This document shows, one piece after another, positions 10,101-18,718 of a stretch of 21,655 nucleotides of DNA. The position numbers and the translations under genes are program-made. Each line of letters starts with the position of its first letter. Positions within the stretch are counted from its first letter, which is position 1. This stretch comes from Saccoglossus kowalevskii (lineage: Eukaryota > Hemichordata > Enteropneusta > Harrimaniidae), in contig NW_003124897.1 in NCBI RefSeq assembly GCF_000003605.2, positions 61,322 through 82,976 of the forward strand, given 5' to 3'. Below the pieces are notes generated by a model. That model was not told the origin of the DNA. It did not search any database and saw nothing but the letters and a program-made list of their open reading frames with translations.

Positions 10101-13100
10101 TAGTGCTTGTGTGATTATGTTGGTATATCTGTGATTTGTTTTTAATATAAGATCATAATATAAATCCATATATGATACACATCGCATTGACCTATGGTCC
10201 ATATCCCATATGTTTGTTTGTATGTGAACTACTTGAATTGTGAATGCACCTCCAAAATTTGACTGATTTGAACCTGTTAGCTTGTCTGATAAACAAGTAG
10301 CACCTGTTCGATCTCAAATAGATCTTTGTTTTTTGACATGGTTGAAATGTTTACTGTACTAGTATTAAAACGGAAGGGTCGTCACATGCGCACGCGCGGG
10401 AATTGAGTTCCAAGCGACGATAACAACACACGTTAAAAACGCAAAGGCTCATGGGTAGACGCTTGTTTGTAAACAATGACACACTATGGTCATCTGACGC
10501 ATGTGCAGGTGACGTCACTCCCTCCCCGCAAATGCAATAAATATAAACTGTCGGATATCCTGAATAAATCATCCATAAATGTTATTTCATAAAACCTAAT
10601 ATCGTGTGTAGAAGCTCTAACAACTACACGTTTAAAAAACAATTTCCTACGCGTACTATACAAGTCATATCAGTCATACGGCCATTGACGTTTCGCGATG
10701 TGTATATTCAATATACTCTTCAGCAACATGTCATCATTCTGCTTTACTTTGACAATTCATCCTCCACGGGCTTTCTAAACATTCATAAGAACGTGTATAT
10801 GGGCGAAGAGCGTATAAATGTACTGGTATATTGATTTTTGGAATCAAGTTTCAGAAAAAAATTAAATCCATCCATCATTTATTATTAGCGCATGCAAATA
10901 ATAGACATCAGCCAGGTGCGTTTTATTTTGTTCAAATACATTAATGATTCACTTTATGTTTATAATCTCTTCTTTGTGTCGCAGTATACAGTCATCGCCA
11001 ACGCGTGTTTGTATTTTATGTAAAAAAAATGTGTTTTACACGCGTTGTATACGTTGCTATGGGATCCACGTCGAACAAGGCGCGGTAAGTCGACTGTAGT
11101 TCTTCCATTTCACAGAACGAGCGTCGATGGATATTGTCATATCATACATCCAAGGTTAAAAGTGCTAGTGAAATATCTGCAAATTGAAAGTAGGTTATTG
11201 TTTGCTGGGTATTGCTAAATTTTCGTCAAATTCAATTTAACACTATCAAGTTTCAGTTCATAATAATCAACACGATCCGGTGATTCAAATTTGCATAAAT
11301 TATTAAATTAATGGTCTTGTTGTCGTCACAGCTAACCTTACAAATATTGACAGAACAATCAATTAAGCGAAGTCGATATTGCATGTTTTTGCAGTAAGCG
11401 AAACTGTCAAAGAGCGTTTGGAAATTGTGCTACATTAATTACCTAAATGTTTAGAAACTTCCTTTTATACTTTCATTTGAGGTTGTGTTGAAGAAGTGTG
11501 CTTTCTATTTACCATGAATGTAAAAAATAAGCTTATATCTAGAAAAAAAAACAATACAATACGTTAGATGTCGGCTCATATTATGTATTTGCAATCTCAA
11601 GCGCTTAATTAAATTGTCAGATAAACAAGTAGAATATAAAACTAATTAATTAAAATTGTCATCATTCGTGTTGAAACTGACACACATAATTTATTACTAG
11701 TATTAGTGTATTTCTAGCATCTAGTTTATAGTTCAATATGGATAATCTCTCCAATTACGTACGTAAACACCACATGTTCGAATTACGTGTAAGCAAATAA
11801 AGGTATTTTACACGCGTTGTACACGTCGCTATGGGAACCATACGGCCATTCACCATTTTTTTGTGTGGATGTAACGCGATATTCATGAGTTATTTATTAC
11901 ACACACACATTTAATTACATGTAAATTAGTGACCGTCTTTATATACTTCGATATACATCCTATAGTATTAATCACCATAAAATTCAAGACATGTAGATTT
12001 TATAAAATATATGGCCGTATTTATTTGCATTCGGTGATTATTTGACACTTGAATGCTGGCGTGATGTCATTGCGCTGATCATTAAATTCAAATCCGAGGC
12101 ATACCTCGATCATCTTACAATAAATATTATTTTTTTTTAGAAATAAGAAATGACAATAAACAAGTGACAATCTGTGAAGGACAATTTTTACATTGTATTG
12201 TAGAATAAAAAAAACCTGTTATTGTACAAACTTTTCGCAAAACTCTCGAAAATGGAAATGCGCGTATATTGGTACTGTTGTGTATACAGTTATGCAAATA
12301 TGAATAAATAAAGATCGTCATAAATTTGGAATATAGTAGATATGCTATTTAAAAATATATAATGAACGTAAATTTCTGAGGCAGGGCTTTTTACCACCAC
12401 TCTATGTATCTAAGTATTAATTCCGTTTTGGCGAAATGTTGTATAATTAATTGCACAGTAGGTGACAAAAACCCCAGGGCATGTACTGAGATGCGTAGTT
12501 ATAACAATCTGAACAGCCGTAAAAAAATCGATTAATTTAATGTATGAAGAATCCTATATTGTGTGTACATGTGATGTATGTTTATGCTCGCCCGTCATAC
12601 CAGTGATTCTCCTTAATATCGGGTTACACAAAGTGGTCACATGGACACTCATGCCTCTGGGGATGTCCCAGCTATGACTGTAACATAAAACGATGTTAAT
12701 TGTCTTATTGCTAAACACCGTGTATAGTATGGCTGTGTACATACTGAGTGGATTGTATGCTATATAGCCGTGTCTTTATACATCGTTTCAGTCAACATTC
12801 GCAGAAGGTCAAATATAAATTCCTATTTAGTGAGATTTGTAGGTCATGGGATTGTAGTCTGCTGCTGAAAATATTACGAGCATATACATAACCCCAGACG
12901 CTCTCTTTGTTTGAAGCACTCATCTCATATGCTAGAGCTTGAACTGGACCTCTTAGTCCCCTATTTTCCTCTGCTGCTCAGTCAATTCAATTTCTTATCT
13001 CAACATTCAAGCGTTGCTATGATAGATACCATGTACTGCCGACACAATACGACAAAATTTAGGCATGTGATATACGGTTGTTTAACATGTGGAAGGCTAG

Positions 13101-16100
13101 TTCATCGATTGCCTACCTAGATTGGTGTATGGCGAATGCTACCTGTAGGGCAGGATATGCAAACACCTGATATCACTTCTTTGTTTTAACCGTGAGGTAC
13201 AATTGTCCACTCATTTTTCTAAATGCCCTAAGACTAGTACATTAATTTCTGTACTACTGTACACAATTGAATTATGTATGTGTGTATAAAATTTACTTGG
13301 TTCCATGTATATTGTTATATGTAATTGTACTTTGTTGAATAACCTACACGACTATAATTGAATTTAGATTAATGAATGGGTATGCTCGTGCTTTTTTTTT
13401 CTCGTAGTAAAGCAGGCATCATACGTAAAATAACATAAATCGAACAATTACACTTTAGGAAATGATTGTGATGAATTAACTATACCTGTCTCATCCAACT
13501 GCTCATAGTGATGATTTGATTTCGTTCATCCTGTTGAGTAAAAAAATAGAGCAGTGTTTTAAACACCACAAAATAGTTATAAAACAAATCAATAATAAAC
13601 CATATGTTATATTTCTCCCAACCCCGGACACAGTCTCTTGTTTATGTTTTGATGTTTTTTTTAATAGAATAAAATATCATGGGAGTGTGTATATGGCGAA
13701 ATCCGTGTTACCTCGATAACACGGCTTTATTTTATTAAAAAACACCAACAAAATGCCAGTCTATCGCATCCCAGGAATCAGTAGTTTGAATGTGTGGTCG
13801 TATTACAACACTCTAAATCGAGATTATGTGATGCGATTGGTCAATCCGCCGTCACATAGGCTTGCGCAACGAGAAAACACAGTCAATAGTTTTCAAACTG
13901 TTATTCAAATGACCCCACTTTGGAAACAGTTGGCAACAAAGCAATCGCACAAGTTTTTGCAAAGGTAGCTACATTCTTACACATTAGAAAAAAAGGGTAC
14001 CCGGGGTAATTTTTATGGGGTTTCAAATTGTTATAATATACCTAAATACTGACATTATTCTGACAATAACAGTCATCTGTCCTCCTCGGATATGAGTTTT
14101 TTGAGTGACCCACATTCTATTTCTCTGATGAGCTGTCGATAGGGGTATAATATTTCCCAACTAATTAACAACCACCATTAATATTGTTCACGTAATATTT
14201 AGTATTTTAATAGTGACAACAACTGAAACAATCGAAGATTCCGTTTTTTCTCTCAAAAAAAGATTGAAGACAGAACTTTGAATAACTCGATGTTGAATGT
14301 TGGTATTCAGTGGATTCTGGTTTATAAACAAATGTTGATTTGGCCAATCACGCACTAATATATATCTGCGTGCGCATACTGAAATACCGACAGTATTGTT
14401 AACTTACCACGTCAATTATTTGAATCACGGAAATCCCAAACGTAACATTGGTAGCTACAGATGCGTCACGAACTGGGCGTAGTAATTTATTATAATCATC
14501 GAACAAATCGTTGAACAGTGCATGGTAGTTTGACAAACAGTTACCTGGCAACAAAGCATAAATTGTGTCATCATAAAAAAGTCACTAGAGTTTTCGCTCT
14601 ACAGAAGCTTAAGGCAACGATCGACCAATTCAAAATGCAAGTATCGGCTAATGTTACTGTTTTTTCTCTGGCAGGCATCGATTACCGCGAACTTATGGTG
14701 CATATGAATGGCAAATTGTAGATAATGTGTATTTCAAGTTGATTGCCACTGTAACTCGCGAATTGGATATCCAGCTATATCTTTCCAGTTATATAACAAA
14801 ACTGTGGCCTCGATATCCGTCCCTACGATACATACAAAGGTCACATAGTATAGAATTGGTTAGTCATTAGGCTTTATATGGTGAACAAATACAAACTTAA
14901 AATGTTCCAATGACCACCTATTATTTGCGCGCTTATATATCCTAAAAACGGTTAAATCTATGTAAATTGCGAAATACATTTAAATGTATTGTGTCGTATA
15001 ACATCAATAATAATCAGTACTTTCAACATGATGAATATGTATTTATAGTATCGCCATGTTGCATGCCATCATTGTAGTTGTTCATTATTCATAGTCATCA
15101 AGAAATCTTTTGTTTACAGGACTTTTGGATTTGAATTTGCAATATCACTTATACTGGTGCGTCGAGTTAACATTTCGCACAAGCAGAAAATTGACACGTG
15201 TTTATCAGGTTCTTTCGTTATTTTTCTTGAAATGGGTGAAAACCATTGGTATGATCATCGTATTTCATCATTATTCAAGGATTGACTATTCGAAACGGAT
15301 TTTCAAATATTTTCTCAAATGCAATAATTGCGATTCACCATGCCTTAAATAACATAACCTTATGCTTGAAGCAGTTTATGCAGAGAATCACACAATCTGT
15401 GCCATCACCAAGATATTTTGCAAATTACGACTGATCAATGTTCTCCACCAGTTATCCCAACATTCCAGTTTCTTCTTAAATTAAATTTTATTGATGATAA
15501 TTTGATTTGAAAATGGTAGAATGTATCAGTGATTTTGTATTGGGAAACAAAACAAAAATATTAGTGAACTGCAAAGAAGATGATACAAATGGACCTGATG
15601 GAGCTCTCATATCATTCTGCTATCCGGGAAAGAGCTGATAATCGACACTTTAGATATATAGTCCAAATGCAAGTGTGCAAGTATAACATCATCCTTGACA
15701 CAAAATGTCTGATAGGTAAATACGATGTAAATACATCTTGAACTAGATAATGATACAATGCACCAGATGACGATTCATAGGCCATAGTGACAAATATCAT
15801 ATGAGTAACTGTGTTATCCACGGTTTTCTGTGTTTTACCTGCTGCAAAATATAAATTTTGAGGTATTCGATCAACACCACGCGATATCTTTTAATTCGTA
15901 ATCAAACAAACGGTACCTACGACGCAACTCCGAATTCATAGATACTGAGTACATGTAATATGATTTTCCGCAACCTCGTCAGTGTTCAACCTGCCAGTGT
16001 TGACCCGCCAGTTTTGACCCTGCCAGTGTTGACCTCACCAGTGTTTTGGAGTAACACACGTAAACATTATCGATATTAAAACTAATTTTCTGAATTGCGA

Positions 16101-17465
16101 AATTTTATCGCTAGACCCAAACCCTGCATTATTATTCTAGCACTATTAACGTTGCATTGTTTTGTGATACGCCTTACCTGTACTATTATTAACATCCGTA
16201 TTTACTAGTGGATTTGCTGTCACGGTGATTGGTATCACAACTACGAATTAAAAAAGCATTAAATGAAATTAGAAAAAACAAAGTATTTGGTATTATGTTT
16301 GAAAGGTAGGAGAATATTTCAATAAGAAATAATACAAATATACTAGTATATGAATACATATTTTGTATTACACTTCGTTTGTTACTTAATTTAAATAAAG
16401 TTAATTTATTTTGTATGTGGGACTGTAAACGTTCTTAGGACAGTTATATTATTTGGAGACATATTATATTAATTATCATATACCATAGTATTGAATAGAG
16501 ATACAAAATATTAATTTTCAACATATTACCAGTTTGATAGACTTTCATATAAATTGACAATAAACAGTACAGTATTGAGAAACCCAATTACATTTTTTCC
16601 ATTACATTTAATCATAAAAATAACTGTCTTATTGACTAAAAACTCGCATTCGGAATCGATACTCGTTTCACGAGTTCGTATTAATCTAACTTAACAAATA
16701 TGAATATATTAATATTAATTTGCCCATTGTGAATATATCTTGAGTAATATTAAGCTTGAGTAATATTTAATGTAATTCCAAACTCTCTGATATGTATATG
16801 TGTAAATCTTACAGATGTGATATACAAAATAAACTTGGGAAATATATTATTTATTAGTAAAACGTGGTGGAAGTCAGTCTTCTTTGTCATGTAATGTGGT
16901 AAATATTAGAAGAAGGTTTTGTCTGATTGTGAAATTTGGTGGCGGGAATGAAAAACAATTGTATGCTATGGAAATATCGTGGGTATTAGAGTATGTGCTT
17001 ACCTAATTGTTGAAAGGGGAGTGTAACTTGGAAATATCTGGGCTGATAACCTTATGTGTTCAGTGTAGGTGTATTTTTCCATAGCTTTATCAATCTTGGA
17101 ACTGTGTCGACATATAGGGCCACACTCATCCCTTTTATAATCCTCAACATATGATATATGTATACATAGTGTGATTGTGATTTACTAGATTTAAATGAAT
17201 ATGGTTGACTTAACTTCTATTAATTATTTTTGTACAACATAATTGCAGATTAAATTAATTCCACAAACACTATTTCTTGCAATCTATAACTGTTTTTACT
17301 GACTATGAAACTACAACCGTCGATAAAATATAATAAAGTTACACTGATTTATCCCCAGAACTTACCTTTCAAGGCACAATAGGCGATGATAAAAAAACGA
17401 AAGAAACGTACTTCTATTTTGACAAGACAACTTAAAAAATCGGTGTTAGTTTTCCGTGAAACCAT
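6590..17465 (-). CDS. Nicotinic acetylcholine receptor alpha-type subunit (7-exon model)
   Basis: Cys-loop ligand-gated cation channel subunit of the plasma membrane, opened by acetylcholine as part of a pentamer. Seven coding exons sum to 1554 nt (517 residues plus stop) with all junction phases matching. Visible family features are the WRPD motif (W143) and loop A Tyr150; the Cys-loop C185-C199 with FPF between; loop B Trp206 in GSWTFDG; and loop C Tyr247 with vicinal Cys249-Cys250, which marks an alpha subunit. TM1 is about 268-290, TM2 298-317 starting from GEK (Glu297, the intermediate ring of cation channels) with Leu307 at the gate (9'), TM3 333-356 and TM4 489-508. The ICD is about 130 residues. 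Sequons lie at N51, N52, N87 and N214. Oddities: Phe254 replaces the usual loop C Tyr, and Asn313/Gln314 sit high in TM2. The subtype cannot be named from sequence alone, and receptor composition is unknown. Confidence 0.9.
7153..7619 (-). other. nAChR intron 5-6
   Basis: 467 bp, GT-AG. AT-rich, with one perfect CRE-type palindrome TGACGTCA at 7353-7360 inside a small GC-richer island (GAGCGCGCG at 7343-7351) next to a CCAAT box. No other structure seen. Confidence 0.85.
7620..8155 (-). CDS. nAChR exon 5: ligand site, Cys-loop, TM1, TM2
   Basis: 536 bp, with acceptor TTTCTTTTACCAG (AG at 8157-8156) and donor ATC|G|GTAAGT (GT at 7619-7618). It encodes VDEKFER, the 13-residue Cys-loop (C185-C199), loop B GSWTFDG, the PNGEWELV strand and loop [10 protein letters not shown] with the vicinal cysteines. 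It continues through TM1 ([19 protein letters not shown]), the GEK turn and TM2, and ends VPII in the TM2-TM3 linker. The conserved pre-TM1 Arg-Arg is present (IIRRK). TM1 has Asn in place of the Cys usual after the conserved Pro. Continuing past the donor would give a Ser-rich tail and a stop at 7546, which is not expected for this family. Confidence 0.97.
8156..9573 (-). other. nAChR intron 4-5, exon-5 side
   Basis: Non-coding intron DNA. It contains a C run followed by a (CA)n microsatellite at 8582-8606, a G run near 9279-9286 and a short inverted repeat CTGTGA-CA-TCACAG near 9355-9369. The short frames here have no family features. Confidence 0.7.
8582..8606. repeat. Poly-C / (CA)n microsatellite
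   Basis: Ten C residues followed by about eight CA dinucleotides. A simple-sequence repeat in the intron, and a likely site of length variation. Confidence 0.9.
9574..9829. mobile_element. hAT-like non-autonomous element with TIRs and TSD
   Basis: Perfect 13-bp terminal inverted repeats, CAGGGTCCATAGC at 9574-9586 and GCTATGGACCCTG at 9817-9829, are flanked directly on both sides by TTGTG (9569-9573 and 9830-9834), a 5-bp target-site duplication. The 256-bp interior is non-coding, AT-rich and repeats short words such as GAAGTCT/AAAGTCTTT. CAGGG ends fit the hAT superfamily. The usual hAT duplication is 8 bp, but 5-bp hAT variants are known, so the superfamily call is tentative. The element ends only 30 bp from the donor of receptor exon 4. 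Confidence 0.85.
9865..9974 (-). CDS. nAChR exon 4 (classic 110-bp exon)
   Basis: Exactly 110 bp, acceptor TTTCAG (AG at 9976-9975), donor AA|GTTAGTG (GT at 9864-9863). It encodes [16 protein letters not shown], then a strand, then [12 protein letters not shown]-x-x-x-x-L-x-W-N is the family beta-2 motif. WRPD is the near-invariant W-x-P-D loop A region, and Tyr150 is the loop A aromatic of the agonist site. It ends in phase 2 and joins exon 5 through a split Asn codon. The donor GTTAGT is weaker than the others in this gene. Confidence 0.95.
9975..10371 (-). other. nAChR intron 3-4, part next to exon 4
   Basis: AT-rich intron DNA with a second perfect TGACGTCA at 10068-10075. Nothing else recognised. 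Confidence 0.7.
10372..10527. mobile_element. MITE-like inverted-repeat element, copy 2
   Basis: Same element as at 496-645 and in the same orientation. Identical blocks include CGACGATAACAACACACG and GGGTAGACGCTTGTTTG. The left end is GGAAGGGTCGTCAC (about 10372-10385). The right end CAGGTGACGTCACTCCCTCC (10506-10525) is its imperfect inverse, with a small insertion creating TGACGTCA at 10510-10517. It lies inside the long receptor intron. No clean target-site duplication. Confidence 0.7.
11000..11064. repeat. Palindromic motif, copy 1
   Basis: AACGCGTGT (11000-11008) and ACACGCGTT (11038-11046) are perfect inverted arms separated by 29 bp. The right arm continues into GTATACGTTGCTATGGGA. 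The right half recurs at 11806-11836 with two substitutions in 31 bp. Probably a small non-autonomous element or repeat remnant. Confidence 0.55.
11786..11836. repeat. Palindromic motif, copy 2
   Basis: CGTGTAA (near 11786) and TTACACG (near 11809) form inverted arms. The right part TTTTACACGCGTTGTACACG then CTATGGGA matches copy 1 (11034-11064) with two differences. The left part has diverged from copy 1. Confidence 0.5.
13486..13530 (-). CDS. nAChR exon 3 (classic 45-bp exon)
   Basis: Exactly 45 bp: 15 codons, [15 protein letters not shown], matching the family segment DE+NQ-hydrophobic-T-x-x-W-x-x-Q. Acceptor ACTCAACAG (AG at 13532-13531) follows a run of T. The donor is CAG|GTATAG (GT at 13485-13484). 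Both ends are phase 0. A 45-bp third exon is a conserved feature of nicotinic receptor genes across animals. It is far too short to be found by frame length alone. Confidence 0.93.
13531..14407 (-). other. nAChR intron 2-3
   Basis: 877 bp, GT-AG. It contains a clean hairpin, CCGTGTTA-CCTCGA-TAACACGG, near 13702-13723 (8-bp stem, 6-nt loop). A plus-strand frame at 13753-13968 has no recognised domain. No further exon is needed. Confidence 0.75.
14408..14544 (-). CDS. nAChR exon 2: N-terminal helix and first strands
   Basis: Acceptor TTGTTGCCAG (AG at 14546-14545); donor GTG|GTAAGT (GT at 14407-14406). The 137 bp encode [20 protein letters not shown] followed by a strand ending IQIIDV. This is the hallmark N-terminal alpha-helix and RPV motif of nicotinic subunits, then the beta-1 strand leading to the family's VDE/NQ junction. 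Its size is close to that of exon 2 in vertebrate neuronal subunit genes, and it ends in phase 0, as expected before the 45-bp exon. Confidence 0.93.
14545..16177 (-). other. nAChR intron before exon 2
   Basis: AT-rich intron DNA in the model that includes the 63-bp exon. It contains a degenerate minisatellite at 15976-16047. A minus-strand frame at 15612-15821 is preceded by an acceptor-like TTATATTTTGCAG, but the peptide is not receptor-like and is not needed for the frame. Confidence 0.6.
15976..16047. repeat. Degenerate ~15-bp minisatellite
   Basis: Five head-to-tail copies of a unit close to CTGCCAGTGTTGACC, differing at one to four positions each and GC-richer than the flanks. No coding sense is evident. 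Confidence 0.8.
16178..16240 (-). CDS. nAChR candidate exon 1b (63 bp, symmetric)
   Basis: An open stretch between a pyrimidine-rich acceptor ending TAG (16243-16241) and a strong donor CAG|GTAAGG (GT at 16177-16176). It begins and ends in phase 1, so it adds 21 residues without changing the frame. The peptide [21 protein letters not shown] would complete the hydrophobic signal core, offer a signal-peptidase-like site (TVTA|NP) and carry two overlapping N-glycosylation sequons before the mature domain. Exon 1 also joins exon 2 in frame without it, so it may be an optional cassette. It could also be a chance frame. Confidence 0.45.
16241..17365 (-). other. nAChR intron 1
   Basis: 1125 bp, GT-AG in the model. 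Very AT-rich, no other element. A good-looking donor AG|GTAAGC near 17003 follows a short frame without a start codon and was not used. Confidence 0.5.
17366..17465 (-). CDS. nAChR exon 1: start and signal-like segment
   Basis: ATG at 17465-17463 lies in a strong start context (ACA before, G after). It opens 33 codons plus one base, ending at the strong donor G|GTAAGTT (GT at 17365-17364). The peptide has a basic, polar start (MVSRKTNTD) and then a hydrophobic stretch, [13 protein letters not shown], interrupted by Arg and Lys. That fits the core of a signal peptide or signal anchor. Phase 1 at the donor matches both the next candidate exon and exon 2. Support is positional only: no homology anchors this exon, and the true start could lie in another upstream exon. 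Confidence 0.55.
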
Positions 17466-17690
17466 TGTCTTGGCATTTGAGGTGATTTATAATTATTGAT
17501 TAGTTTAAGATACAGTGCGATGTTAGTATTCCAACAGCATACGTCAATACATGGCAACGTTCTATGTGCGCAAAACGGAAACGAAATGTAGCAGCACAGT
17601 GTTCGTTCGCTGAAATGTATCCTATAAGCAAAAGGCTAATGCGATTCCTGGTCCAGGCGGTCACAATTAGAATGCATATTCATTTGCACA

Positions 17691-17740
17691 GGTACTCCGG
17701 ATTACTCGGTATTACTCGGTATTACTCGGTATTACTCGGG
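17691..17740. repeat. 10-bp tandem repeat (ATTACTCGGT), 4-5 copies
   Basis: Three exact copies and one with a single end change (17701-17740), preceded by a degenerate copy (GGTACTCCGG). It lies 226 bp upstream of the predicted receptor start codon. Near-identical units suggest recent expansion. Confidence 0.9.
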
Positions 17741-18686
17741 CCACGGTCCTACATCCTCGGTATATACTTCACATTGGCATACATTGAGTAATTCATATTC
17801 ACTGGAGCATCTGTTTATCAGCAAAAAGTAAAATCCATGCGGGCTCTAAACTATGCGAGTTTCCCGATCCTTACCTATTACCAAATAGACAATTTGTACT
17901 GTTAAAGGAAGCGATATTGATTAGACGAGTCATGTGACTGCCTTAATATGATTATATTAATATATAATAGTTGATGCGTGATAGATTATAGTTTCCAAGC
18001 TTCAGCTGTATGAATGTACTCATTGATTTATTTCCAATAATAATAATACTAAAAGTAAAGAATTCCATAGCCTGTATTTGGATAGCGTCGGATTGTATTC
18101 CATGTCGTGGTTTACGCAATAATGGCGTATTAATTGCTTTGCCAGTTTTCTCATTCCATACAATTGAGGTGATGATATCGTAGTTGCTAATTGGGTAATT
18201 TCTGATATTCCCTATGAAATCTTGTTAATATGATCATTTACCCACCGTTGTTGACATCATTGTTTCGTTTCGAACAATATTTCTGTTTTTTAAACTGTTT
18301 CTGAAACACATTATTACAAAGAGATAAATAGACTGCGATAAATAGTTTGTACCTATAATAAATTACAGTGACCTGAATTTATTTCGAATTACATATATTG
18401 TGTTGTTGGGACTGTGCTGGCGTACGAAGGACGGTATCGATCCTCTGATGAAGCCATTGTCAAATCTCGTTATTTGCACAAATTATTAAATTTTGTGTCC
18501 TCGTAGATGTATTGCTGAATAAGACCAATCATTTCAACTCCAATGTCGCCATAGAAACGGTAAGGGACGGATCATTATATCTACCGAGGGCATATTTGTG
18601 AACAGATCTCCTATAGTAAAATTGTTAAACTTTATCGCAAAATTATATATAAATAGAGGTTTTTAAATTAATATTGTTTGTATTTC

Positions 18687-18718
18687 TGTTGTTTTTGTTG
18701 TTGTTGCTGCTGCTGTTG
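18687..18718. repeat. Triplet-type microsatellite (GTT/GCT)
   Basis: CTGTTG, then T-rich, then (TTG)n passing into (CTG)n. Simple sequence, interrupted. Confidence 0.8.

Larger units (their letters stand above)
10528..13485 (-). other. nAChR intron 3-4, main part
   Basis: Long intron DNA. No exon between the 45-bp and 110-bp exons is expected, and none is needed for the frame. It holds a repeated palindromic motif (11000-11064 and about 11786-11836) and small homopolymer runs. The open frames at 10604-10834, 12127-12321, 12554-12742 and 12911-13120 show no family features and look like chance. Confidence 0.65.

Noticed and set aside
13924-14556. 13-bp identity (TGGCAACAAAGCA) between intron DNA near 13930 and the exon 2 acceptor near 14546, suggesting a duplicated exon 2
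   Set aside because: The match does not extend into coding sequence, and no receptor-like peptide or acceptor exists at the intron site.
15612-15821. Minus-strand frame preceded by an acceptor-like TTATATTTTGCAG inside the receptor gene
   Set aside because: The peptide matches nothing in nicotinic subunits, the frame ends in a stop, and exons 1, 1b and 2 already join in phase without it.
16979-17056. Strong donor AG|GTAAGC near 17003 as an alternative first receptor exon
   Set aside because: The in-phase frame runs back to a stop without a Met and has no signal-like stretch. The donor at 17365 has both a Met and a hydrophobic segment.
17485-17491. TATAAAT on the minus strand upstream of the receptor ATG
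   Set aside because: It lies only about 20 bp before the start codon, so a transcript started from it would begin inside the coding sequence. Such words are common in this AT-rich DNA.
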